Translations under genes and position numbers: made by a program
Origin: Paludisphaera rhizosphaerae
GTDB lineage: Bacteria; Planctomycetota; Planctomycetia; Isosphaerales; Isosphaeraceae
NCBI RefSeq assembly: GCF_011065895.1
Contig: NZ_JAALCR010000019.1
Span: 1-64,000, forward strand
Direction: 5' to 3'
DNA: 64,000 nucleotides
Part shown: positions 9,596 to 17,560 of the stretch, piece by piece
How positions within the stretch are numbered: the first letter of the stretch is position 1
How the letters are laid out: each line of letters begins with the position of its first letter
The notes under the pieces: generated by a model
Told to the model about the DNA's origin: nothing
The model's database searches: none
Seen by the model: only the letters and a program-made list of their open reading frames with translations

Positions 9596-9904
9596 ATGAT
9601 GACTGTGGCGGATTTGCCGAGGCCCTCTGGCCCATCCCATGGAAAAAGGAAACGCCCGATGGTCGTAACTCTGCGCCGGGTCGGCGACGAATGGAGCTTC
9701 ACGGTGGACGACCAGCTCATCAAGAAGCTCGGCTGGTCCGCCGACACGTCGTTCAAGGTAGACCCGACGCCCGACGGCCGGGGCGTGACTCTCTCCCCGG
9801 CCAACGATGACGTGGCGGTCGACGACCGCGCGGAACGCATTCGTCGGATTGGAAAGGGGATCGCCGACCGCCATGACAGCGTTCTGAGGAAGCTCGCCGA
9901 ATGA
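9596..9904 (+). CDS. AbrB/MazE-type antitoxin of a Doc module
   Basis: 102 residues. The central part, MVVTLRRVGDEWSFTVDDQL then KKLGWSADTSFKV, fits the swapped-hairpin AbrB/MazE DNA-binding fold; the acidic helical tail (about 70-102) would bind the toxin. The ATG at 9596 is preceded by AAGGAGGGG about 9 bases upstream; a second ATG at 9659 could give a shorter form. The stop overlaps the toxin start (ATGA), typical of type II toxin-antitoxin operons. Confidence 0.85.
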   Translation: MMTVADLPRPSGPSHGKRKRPMVVTLRRVGDEWSFTVDDQLIKKLGWSADTSFKVDPTPDGRGVTLSPANDDVAVDDRAERIRRIGKGIADRHDSVLRKLAE

Positions 9905-10305
9905 GCCCGGATTTCCTCAGCGTCGTCGACATCCTCGAACTGCACCGGATCGAGGTTGAGCGACACGGCGGATCGGACGGAGTCCGCGACCCCGGGCTGC
10001 TGGCTTCGGCCGTCGCGCAACCATCCGCGGGGTTCGGCGGCGAGTTCCTCCATGAGGATCTCTTCGCGATGGCGGCGGCCTACCTTTTCCACATCGTCAA
10101 GAACCACCCCTTCATCGACGGCAACAAGCGGACCGGCTTCGTCGCCGCCCTGGCGTTCCTCGAACTCAACGGCCTGATGCTTCAGGAAGCCCCCAGCGAG
10201 ATTCTCTACGAAGCCACGATGGCCGTCGCCGAGGGCCGGATGTCGAAGGCCGAGCTGACCGAGGCGCTTCGGGCTCTCCCCTGGGGGCCGACGGCGTCGG
10301 GCTGA
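9901..10305 (+). CDS. doc: Doc-type Fic toxin
   Basis: 134 residues, the usual length of Doc. It has the Fic core motif at 69-79 (HPFIDGNKRTG) with catalytic H69 and the N75-K76-R77 anion site, plus helical flanks. Doc-family toxins phosphorylate elongation factor Tu; other Fic proteins AMPylate. The position corresponding to the Doc-specific replacement residue is glycine here (DGNKR), so activity (kinase or AMPylase) should not be assumed. Co-transcribed with the antitoxin by a 4-bp overlap. Confidence 0.9.
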   Translation: MSPDFLSVVDILELHRIEVERHGGSDGVRDPGLLASAVAQPSAGFGGEFLHEDLFAMAAAYLFHIVKNHPFIDGNKRTGFVAALAFLELNGLMLQEAPSEILYEATMAVAEGRMSKAELTEALRALPWGPTASG

Positions 10306-10319
10306 CGTCTGACGGGCCG

Positions 10320-11744
10320 TTAAACGGGCTCCTCGGCGATTGGGATTCGACCGGCGTCGGCGGCTCGGCGAAGCTCCTGGTAGTCGCGTTCGGTCTGGTC
10401 GGCGTAGGCGACGGCGAAATCGGCGACGGCTTCGTCGAAGGCGTCGGAAGACCCGAGATAGCCGCTGATCGCGGCGGGCTCTCCGGAGCGGGCGTGCGCC
10501 CTTGCCAGGCACCAGCCGCAGAGTTCGGCGTACTGGCGCATGACGCCGGGGGGGTAAACTTCCACGCGCATCTTGATCTTCATGTCGCGAAGCTGGCGGA
10601 CGTGGAAATGCCGGCCCGTGATTCCCTCCGACCACCCCAGGAACAGGTCGCTCGCCGACTGCATGAGCTGGCACCCCACCACCACGCGCTGGCCATGGTT
10701 GGGATGGACGCTCGGGCCGGCGTACCGTTCCAGGACCGAGGGGCCGGCTTCCTTCACCTGGAGGAACAGCGGATCCGCGTCGCCGGCTGTCAGCAGCAGC
10801 ACGGCGCAAAGCGTTCCGACGCTCCCCACGCCCACGACCTTGATGGCGACGTCCTGAAGTTGGAATCGATCCAGGAGGACGCGGCGATGCTCCGGCAGGG
10901 TCTCTCGGTAGGCGACGAACGCCTTGCCGACCCGCTCCATCACCTCCTCGCGTCCTTCCTCGCGCCAGTGGAAGATCAGCGGCGGGTCGTCGCGGATCGT
11001 GGGCGTCAGCGCCTCGGTCAGGGCCAGTTCGGGATGGGCGTGGTCGCGCACGCTCCGCTCGCGCGCCCGATCCAACCGCTTCCGAGCCCGCTTGCGGGCC
11101 TCCTCGTCGTGGACCGATTCGATCAACCGCTCGACGTCGATCGCCGCGTACCAGACGTCCAGCTTGCGCATCTCGCTGAACTCGGCCATGCGCTCGCGGT
11201 AAGAGCGCACGCAGGCGAGGGCCGAGTCGCGGGCCGTATCCTCGTGGAAGCCGTTCTCGCGGCCGGCCAGGATGAAGCTGGCGGCGAGGCGTTTGACGTC
11301 CCATTCCCAGGGGGCGGGCAACGTCTCGTCGAAGTCGTTGATGTCGAAGATCACGCGGCGCTCGGGCGTGGCGAACGCCCCGAAGTTGCCGAGGTGGCAG
11401 TCGCCGCAGGCCTGCACGCGCAGGCCGGTCATCGGCGTCCCGGCCAGGTCGGCCGCCATGCCCAGGGCCGACCCCCGATACCACGCGAACGGCGACTTCA
11501 ACATCCGCGCGTTGCGGATCGGAATGAGATTCGGCAGCCGCCCGACGCTCGACTCTTCCAGCAGACGAACCGGGTCCGCGCGATCGTCCGCCGGCCGCCA
11601 GGCCGCATGAGCCCTGCGCGGGCACGACTCGCGCAGGCCCTTCCCCTGCTCCCGGAGCTTTTTTCGAGCGGGATCCCGCCCGAGGGCTTTCGCTTCCAGT
11701 GACGGAGCGGTTTTCCTACGCGAACTCTGCGCGGAAATCGCCAT
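10320..11744 (-). CDS. DUF2252 family protein
   Basis: 474 residues. Recognised from the family signatures FAWYRGSALGMAADLAGTP, GDCHLGNFG, FDINDFDE and WDVKRLAAS, which resemble a kinase/aminoglycoside-phosphotransferase-like core (CGDCHLGN ... INDFD). The biochemical role of DUF2252 is not established. The start at MAISAQSSRRK is chosen because the longer open frame upstream lacks family similarity. It is convergent with the Doc operon, with only 14 bp between stops. Confidence 0.9.
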   Translation of the reverse strand: MAISAQSSRRKTAPSLEAKALGRDPARKKLREQGKGLRESCPRRAHAAWRPADDRADPVRLLEESSVGRLPNLIPIRNARMLKSPFAWYRGSALGMAADLAGTPMTGLRVQACGDCHLGNFGAFATPERRVIFDINDFDETLPAPWEWDVKRLAASFILAGRENGFHEDTARDSALACVRSYRERMAEFSEMRKLDVWYAAIDVERLIESVHDEEARKRARKRLDRARERSVRDHAHPELALTEALTPTIRDDPPLIFHWREEGREEVMERVGKAFVAYRETLPEHRRVLLDRFQLQDVAIKVVGVGSVGTLCAVLLLTAGDADPLFLQVKEAGPSVLERYAGPSVHPNHGQRVVVGCQLMQSASDLFLGWSEGITGRHFHVRQLRDMKIKMRVEVYPPGVMRQYAELCGWCLARAHARSGEPAAISGYLGSSDAFDEAVADFAVAYADQTERDYQELRRAADAGRIPIAEEPV

Positions 11745-11933
11745 GACCTGACCGCGCCTTCCGGACGAGGGACGCCGAACGACTTCACCCCGAGGAATCC
11801 GATCGCGAACGACCGACGACGTGCCGTCACTCCAGCATATAACACACGCCCCGCCCTCGCGAGGGGCCGCGCCGGCGTTTGCGAATATCGCCGACCCTTT
11901 CATGGCCGTCGATCAAGCGGCCGACGCCGGCCT

Positions 11934-12878
11934 TCAAGGATCGTTGCTCCGACGCCCGCCTCTCGGTCGGAATTCTCTCATGGACCCTGGATCGAGGCTC
12001 AGATGATTCTCGATTTCCACGGCCCTGCAATAGACCGTCCCCAGAATCTCGTCGTCGGTCATCGCCCGCATGTTCTTCATGACCTTGACCCCGGCTTCCA
12101 GCAGCGCGGCCGGAATCCTTCCTCGGAGGTTGCCTCCTCTGGGAATGCTGATGCGCAGCCAGGATTCGTCGTTGCGCCGGATCGGTGCCACGTCCAGGGA
12201 GGCGACCGCATCGACCGCGAAGCCCCGATTGGTCAGGTAAAACCGAATCAACGCGGCATGCTGGGGCGCCGCTCGGTCGAGGCGGCTCGTCGACCGGTCG
12301 TCCGGGCGTGAGAGGTCCGGCGAGAGTTGCTGGAGCGCCTGCTCCCAATCCGCGGGGACGCCGATCGTGGCCTGGTCGATCTCTCCTTCCGCCGCCGAGA
12401 CCAAGGATGCGGCGACAGGGCGGATTTCTTCCTCCAGAAACCGAAGCGACTCGCGCAACCGCGATACGTCTCGCTCGACCTTGGTGCTCAGCGTCTCCGG
12501 GAGCAGGCGAAGGTAGCTGTAAGGCCCGTTGAAGTTCGCATCCGCCGCCATGTTCATTCGCTTGCCCGAGGCGATCTCCGGGCCTAGCGTATCGGTGATC
12601 GTTCCGCGATCCCGACTCCCCCCTTTGTTCGAGCGTTTGTAGCCCAGAGGAAAGGCGAGATGGATCATCGGACGGCCGCCCGCCTCCATGTCCTCCTTCA
12701 CCAGCCGGATTCCGAGGACGTTGGGATCCAGCCCGCGCAGCCATCGCACGATATGATGAAGGAACCCGGCCGCACCGTCATCGGCCCCAGCCGTGCTCGG
12801 GTCTTCCGGCTTGATGAATCGACCATACGCATGACGGTTGTCGATCTGGTCGTTCAAGGCATGTCCCTTGTGCAGCAT
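11934..12878 (-). CDS. Unknown 314-residue protein
   Basis: I do not recognise this gene. The minus frame reads with natural protein composition (MLHKGHALNDQIDNRHAYG at the start, a helix-rich middle around SRLRESLRFLEEEIRPVAAS, and an Arg-rich C-terminus) while the overlapping frames are Arg/Pro noise. A GTG 18 bases further upstream (12896) is an alternative start. No signal peptide, membrane helix or catalytic motif stands out. It stands alone between DUF2252 and a gene-poor stretch. Confidence 0.6.
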   Translation of the reverse strand: MLHKGHALNDQIDNRHAYGRFIKPEDPSTAGADDGAAGFLHHIVRWLRGLDPNVLGIRLVKEDMEAGGRPMIHLAFPLGYKRSNKGGSRDRGTITDTLGPEIASGKRMNMAADANFNGPYSYLRLLPETLSTKVERDVSRLRESLRFLEEEIRPVAASLVSAAEGEIDQATIGVPADWEQALQQLSPDLSRPDDRSTSRLDRAAPQHAALIRFYLTNRGFAVDAVASLDVAPIRRNDESWLRISIPRGGNLRGRIPAALLEAGVKVMKNMRAMTDDEILGTVYCRAVEIENHLSLDPGSMREFRPRGGRRSNDP

Positions 12879-13377
12879 CAAACACCAGCCGTTCACTGGG
12901 AATGCTCACGCAAAGGCTGTCGACGACCTCGCTTCTTCCGCCAGGACAGAGGAGGTCCCGAAGGCGTCGTCAACCGCGGGCCGTCGGCAATTTCGGTGCT
13001 AACGGCTGGGGATCGTCTTCGATGGATCGGGAATCGTCTGGCCGGGTTTCTGCCTCCGGTCGCCAACTTGATGCATGCAGCGGCGGTTCCCGTCGATACG
13101 CGTCGCATCTCGTCCAGGAAGTAATCCGCGGGCGTCTGACACACGCTCGAAGTTTTCCTGAAATCGCCGAGCCGGCAAGGACGTGGCCGCGGAAGGCTCG
13201 CCGGCCGCTGGTTGCGAGCCCGAGCGGCGGCTTGAGTCGCTTGTAGGGGTATGGGATCATCGTGACGGCCGTCGGTCGACGGACCTCCCTCGCTTCGCAA
13301 GTCTCTCCTCGGTCGCCAGGCGTTCGCCCGTGCCTGGTCAGGTCGAATCAGCCCTGGGCCGTGGATCATCGCCGGAA
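12879..13377. other. About 500 bp without a convincing gene
   Basis: Several open frames cross this stretch on both strands, but all are Arg/Pro/Ser-rich and mutually antisense. I see no recognisable RNA or repeat. It may contain the promoter of the downstream kinase-like gene or decayed coding sequence. Confidence 0.4.
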
Positions 13378-14328
13378 TTGAAGACGACAACGATCTCGAT
13401 CGACCAGGTCATCGACCGGATCCCCGCCTGGTCGGACCGCTCTCCCGTCGTGACGCCGCTCGTCGGGGGGCTGACGAACCGGGCCTATCGCGTGGACGTG
13501 GGGGGCGAGGCGTTCGTCGTGCGCATCCCGGGCGCGGGGACCGAATGGCTGGCGATCGATCGCGGCAATGAGCTTTACAACACCCGAGCCGCCGCCGAGG
13601 CGGGGGTCTGTCCGCGAGTCGTCCACCACTTCGACGACGTCAACGTCATGGTCCTGGAATTCATCCCCTCCGAGACGATGACCTCGGAGTCGATGCGACG
13701 CCCCGGGATGCCGACCAGGCTCGCCCAGGTCCTCAAGAAGCTGCACGCGGGGCCTCGCTTCTTGCACGATTTCGACATGTTCGCGCTGACCCGGCGCTAC
13801 CTTCGGATCACGCAGGAGCTGGCGATCCCGATCCCGGACGACTACATCGGCTACCTGCCGGAGGTCGATCGGATCGAGGCGGCCTTCGCCCGGCGGCCCG
13901 TCCCGACGGTCCCCTGTCACAACGACCTGCTGGCGGGAAACATCCTGGACGACGGCCGCCGACTCTGGCTGATCGACTTTGAATACAGCGGCAACAACGA
14001 CCCGACGTTCGAGCTGGGCAACACATGCCAGGAGCTGGAATACGACGAGCCGCGCGTCGAGGAGATGTGCGCTGCGTATTTCGGCGACGCCTACCCGGAC
14101 AAGCTCGCCCGGATGAGGCTCAACATCCTGCTGTCGGACGTCGGCTGGACGCTCTGGGCCGCGATCCAGTGGAAGGTCTCGACGATCGACTTCGACTTCT
14201 GGAGTTGGGTCGACCAGCGCTGGAACCGAGCCCGCGCCGCCCTGAACTCGCCCGAGTACCGCCAGTGGCTTCACGTGCTCGAAAGCACCGAGCCGACGAC
14301 CCCGCCCGGGTTTGGCTTCGAGGTCTGA
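13378..14328 (+). CDS. Choline/aminoglycoside kinase-like phosphotransferase
   Basis: About 316 residues. Protein-kinase-like small-molecule kinase: substrate-lobe GGLTNRAYRVDVGGEAFVVR, hinge VMVLEFIPSE, catalytic loop PCHNDLLAGNIL (near residue 180) and metal-binding LIDFEYSGNN (near 200), the classic choline/ethanolamine kinase signature. Likely phosphorylates choline, ethanolamine or a sugar; substrate cannot be told. The start is uncertain: homology begins around TTG at 13378 (LKTTTISID); the frame stays open upstream but is not protein-like and no clear ribosome site is seen. Appears monocistronic. Confidence 0.85.
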   Translation: MKTTTISIDQVIDRIPAWSDRSPVVTPLVGGLTNRAYRVDVGGEAFVVRIPGAGTEWLAIDRGNELYNTRAAAEAGVCPRVVHHFDDVNVMVLEFIPSETMTSESMRRPGMPTRLAQVLKKLHAGPRFLHDFDMFALTRRYLRITQELAIPIPDDYIGYLPEVDRIEAAFARRPVPTVPCHNDLLAGNILDDGRRLWLIDFEYSGNNDPTFELGNTCQELEYDEPRVEEMCAAYFGDAYPDKLARMRLNILLSDVGWTLWAAIQWKVSTIDFDFWSWVDQRWNRARAALNSPEYRQWLHVLESTEPTTPPGFGFEV

Positions 14329-14396
14329 AAAGCTCGGCAGTCGTGGGGGAAAGCTTTCGGGGCCAGGATGGTTTCCTGGAGGCGCTCCAGGAGAGG

Positions 14397-14843
14397 CTAG
14401 GGCGTCCCCTGTTGAGGGGCTTTCAGCAGGTCGCGGATCTCGGTGAGGAGTTCCTCCTGACGGCTCAGGACGGGGATGGCTTCGTCCGGTCGCTTGGGGC
14501 GGATCAGCCAGCCCAGGAATTTCACGAGGAAGAGGAAGAGGATCGAGGACATCAGCAGGAAGTGGATGATGTCGCCCAGCAGCAAGCCGATATGGACCGT
14601 GCTCCCCCGGGCCGTGAACTGCCAGTGGGTGTAAGGCCGCTCGCCCGGGATCAGGATGGCGATCACGGGCATGATCAGGTTCTGGACCAGGGAATCGATG
14701 ATTTTGTGGAACGCGCTGCCGATCATGACCCCGATCGCCAGGTCGACGACGTTCCCCTTGAAGGCGAACGCCTTGAACTCGTCGAAGAGGGTCCACGCTT
14801 TGCCGGCGGCGTGGTCCAGGGTGGACTTGGTGTCGAGCGGCAT
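14397..14843 (-). CDS. mscL: Large-conductance mechanosensitive channel MscL
   Basis: 148 residues, normal for MscL. The first transmembrane helix carries the hallmark FKGNVVDLAIGVMIGSAFHK with the pore-lining glycines, followed by the periplasmic loop, a second helix (about 82-108) and the C-terminal cytoplasmic helix (PVLSRQEELLTEIRDLL). Opens under membrane tension to release solutes in hypo-osmotic shock. Convergent with the kinase-like gene. Confidence 0.97.
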   Translation of the reverse strand: MPLDTKSTLDHAAGKAWTLFDEFKAFAFKGNVVDLAIGVMIGSAFHKIIDSLVQNLIMPVIAILIPGERPYTHWQFTARGSTVHIGLLLGDIIHFLLMSSILFLFLVKFLGWLIRPKRPDEAIPVLSRQEELLTEIRDLLKAPQQGTP

Positions 14844-15075
14844 CGGCGATGAGCTCCCGACTGTGGCGACTCGGTCGTGGACCGTCGCCCGGTGATCCTG
14901 CTGTCTTGCTGGATGGGGGCCGGGGCCGCAGCGCCCCGGCTCGCCTCAGTCTACCCGTACGGACTCCGCCTGGAATAGCGCCGGGTTGCCGGGGAGAACA
15001 GGGCCGAGATCGACTTTCCCCGGCCTGGTCACGCGGTTCGACCGGTCGGGGATGGACTCGACTTCGGAGGCGGCG

Positions 15076-15750
15076 TCATCCTCTGCGCCACCAGGGCTTG
15101 CGCTTGAGTCGGAAAGGCCGAAGGTCGCGTGCGACCCGAGCGTCGAACTCCGCCGTGGCGATGATCTCAATCATCCGCCGCCGGACCAGCGAGAGCGGAT
15201 GGTCCGGGAATTTCTCGTCGTACTTCGGATCGTCCGAAGGGATGGAGCGTATGGGCTTGCGGCGAACGAACGTCGTGTAGTCGACTCCCGGGGGGATCAA
15301 CTCGGGCTCGCCCTCGGGCGTCGGCCAGGCGTCACGGTCCAGCATCATCACCGCGGCCTCGCGGATCCCGGTCGTGCCCCGTTCCACCGCCTCGATGTTG
15401 ACCTGGAACCAGCAGTCGCGGAACGGCAGCCAGAGGATCGCGACGTAATAGATGCCCAGACTGTTCGGGTCGGGCGACCGGTACTTGAACACGCCGCCCA
15501 GCGTCTCGAATCCGGCGACTTCGATGACCTCGACGGCGATCATCGCCCCGCCGTTGGCTTCGCATTGCCGCCGGTAGAACTCGCGAGCCTCGCCCGGCTG
15601 GGTCAGGTCGAAAGGCCAGTCGATCGCGTCCGAGCCGTGCTGAACCGTCTGGGCTATCCCGCGAGGGCTCATCCAGGCCGCCCTGATCAGCCCGCCTTCT
15701 CGCAGCTCAAAATCGGACGGGTAGAACCGGAGCGATTCGACCGTAAGCAT
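15076..15750 (-). CDS. Unknown 224-residue protein
   Basis: Well-formed coding frame with GGGGAGAGG upstream of the ATG. The product is soluble, with a strand-rich N-terminal half (SLRFYPSDFELREGG, then YRSPDPNSLGIYYVAILWLP) and a basic C-terminal tail (RLKRKPWWRRG). It lacks signal or membrane segments. The regular strands and the conserved-looking WFQVNIEA resemble proteins of unknown function common in planctomycetes; I cannot name the family. About 95 bp separate it from the next gene on the same strand. Confidence 0.75.
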   Translation of the reverse strand: MLTVESLRFYPSDFELREGGLIRAAWMSPRGIAQTVQHGSDAIDWPFDLTQPGEAREFYRRQCEANGGAMIAVEVIEVAGFETLGGVFKYRSPDPNSLGIYYVAILWLPFRDCWFQVNIEAVERGTTGIREAAVMMLDRDAWPTPEGEPELIPPGVDYTTFVRRKPIRSIPSDDPKYDEKFPDHPLSLVRRRMIEIIATAEFDARVARDLRPFRLKRKPWWRRG

Positions 15751-15845
15751 GCCGCCTCTCCCCTCAGTGATTTCGATGCCAGACCTCTACCCCACCCTCG
15801 CCGTCCGTTCGCCGACATCGGGAGTCTTGGTCGGATAATCCCGGG

Positions 15846-16250
15846 TCAGAGTTCGTCGATGCTTTCATCGACGACTTCGTCGATCCCGGCGGCCCGGTCG
15901 CGGGCCAATCGGTAGATGCTCTCGTACCTCGGCTTGAAGAGCACGATCTTCTTTTCAAGCTCCTCCGGCGTCTCGACACCAATCAGAAAGGCGTACGGCA
16001 CCGGCCTGAAATCGACCGGTTCAAGCATGTCCCTCACCGCCTCGAACAGATCATGAGCGATTCGCCGATCGAGAGAGGCGATGAAATCCCTTCTGCACGG
16101 ATCGCATAAAACTAATAAGTCGATGAGAAGAAGACGGTTGGCCAGTTCGCTGAAATTGATCTTTCTGGATGTGTACAAAGATAGCAGCCAGCGGCACGTT
16201 TTCAGGTCATGCTCGCAACGGCCGATAGGATCCGACGTGGGGTTCATCAT
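15846..16250 (-). CDS. Unknown 134-residue helical protein
   Basis: Start taken at the tandem ATGATG (MMNPTSDPIG); the frame upstream is antisense noise. The product is largely helical and acidic at the C-terminus (DEVVDESIDEL), with cysteines at CEHD, TCRW and LCDPC. No motif recognised. Base use is more AT-rich than the neighbours around 16.08-16.20 kb, which may mean recent acquisition. Confidence 0.6.
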   Translation of the reverse strand: MMNPTSDPIGRCEHDLKTCRWLLSLYTSRKINFSELANRLLLIDLLVLCDPCRRDFIASLDRRIAHDLFEAVRDMLEPVDFRPVPYAFLIGVETPEELEKKIVLFKPRYESIYRLARDRAAGIDEVVDESIDEL

Positions 16251-16463
16251 CCTACCCGCCCCAAGGCCCGGAGTTGGCCAGGCATCCCAAGAGAGGGAGT
16301 CTCGGCAGACTCGGGAAGTCTTGGAGGGAGCCAACTGTTTCTTTTCCGCCACATGGTGGGCAACCTGCGACCAGCTTTCTGGGGTCGAATGTGCTGGAGG
16401 TCGTCGAATCCGTGGCCACGCCCCTTCGCGGCTCGTCGACGAGGCCGTGACGACCCGGAACAT

Positions 16464-16838
16464 TCGCCTTTGGGGCGGACTTCGGGCTTATCGCTTCTTG
16501 CCCCCGACGCCGGGCACGGACGCGACTTGTTTCATCCACGCCGCGATCTGGCGTTCGTCGAGGTCGTCCACGGATTGGAGCTCCACGCCCCGCGTCGACC
16601 TGCCCATTCCCACGGGCGTCACCGGTGGTACGGGCTCGAGCGCTGCGCCGTTGATGAACATGAGTTTGACGTGGCCGGCGAAGCCGCCGCAACAGAAACA
16701 CCAGCCGTCGCCGACCCCATAGTACGACATGCCCCACTTCACGGAGCGCTGCAAGCCGGGCGGCGTCTCGGCCGCCAGGGCGTCGACCCTTTCGGCGATG
16801 CCGCGCTGCGGTTGCGGCAGGCTGGCGATGTAGGCGAA
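16464..16838 (-). pseudogene. 5'-truncated duplicate of a DUF1801 gene
   Basis: Bases 16488-16838 match the complete DUF1801 gene at 19617-19967 with only three differences (one changes Pro to Leu). The match ends abruptly within FAYIASLPQPQRG, so this copy lacks the first 50 or so residues (Lys/Ala-rich N-terminus). A frame continues upstream to 16955 through unrelated sequence, so a hybrid protein is conceivable, but no ribosome site was seen. The stop position is conserved. Probably a recent duplication remnant. Confidence 0.8.
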
Positions 16839-17253
16839 AGCGGTGGCCTGTTGCCAGGCACCCAGAGTTGGTTGAATAGGTGGCCCAGGAAATGGGTGAC
16901 TGGCCACACATGGCTCACTTCGGGGGTTCTCGACCCAATCGCCGGAAAGTTGCAACCGAGGCGGCCGCTCATCACATTACAAATCGTCGGGAGGGGGGAA
17001 CCACGGCGGCTCACGGAGGATCGGCATGGCGATCGGGAAGAAAACGGCCCTGGCGGGGCTGGGCGCTCTCCAGGAGTTCGGCGCATTCGGCGGCCTGACC
17101 GACGGGCAATTGCTGGAGCGGTTCGGCGCGGGATGGGGGGCCGGCGCTTCGACGGCGTTCGAGGTCCTCGTGGCCCGGCACGGGCCGATGGTCCTCCGGG
17201 TCTGCTCCTCGTGTCTGGACGACCACCATGAGGTTCAGGACGCCTTCCAGGCC

Positions 17254-17558
17254 AATACTGTTCGGCACGGGAATTGAGCTTCAGAAGAAGCGATGGAAAC
17301 CTCCCTTCTCCCCTGGTGGGAGAAGGTGGCCGAAGGCCGGATGAGGGGGCTCCCAACGTCCGCCGACGGTTATGACCCCCCTCATCCGCCCCTATGGGGC
17401 ACCTTCTCCCACCAGGGGAGAAGGGAGGCAATCGCCTCCGATGGCTTCTATGCAAGTCGTGCCGAACAGTATTGCCCTACGGGGCACCTTCTCCCACCAG
17501 GGGAGAAGGGAGGCAATCGCCTCCGATGGCTTATATGCAAGTCGTGCCGAACAGTATT
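17254..17558. mobile_element. 305-bp MITE/REP-like palindromic element
   Basis: The ends are perfect 16-base inverted repeats (AATACTGTTCGGCACG, at 17254-17269 and 17543-17558), flanked by 12-bp direct copies of GCCTTCCAGGCC at 17242-17253 and 17559-17570. Inside are arms built on CCCTTCTCCCCTGGTGGG and its complement, able to fold into a long hairpin around a short AT-richer centre near 17356-17376. It has no coding capacity, so it must be moved by a transposase elsewhere. It interrupts the sigma-fusion gene. Confidence 0.85.
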
Positions 17559-17560
17559 GC
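17391..17560. repeat. 85-bp module in tandem duplicate inside the element
   Basis: 17391-17475 and 17476-17560 are nearly identical (a few differences such as CTATGGGG/CTACGGGG and GCTTCTATG/GCTTATATG). Each module ends in the terminal inverted repeat, so the element carries one extra internal copy of its own right end. Confidence 0.85.

Noticed and set aside
12893-13390. 165-codon minus-strand frame ending by a 4-bp overlap at the unknown gene
   Set aside because: Arg/Pro-rich, no protein-like segments; overlap is by chance. Kept only as an unassigned stretch.
17254-17558. CRISPR array
   Set aside because: The repeated modules are 85 bp, only two, and belong to a palindromic element with terminal inverted repeats; no spacers or cas genes.
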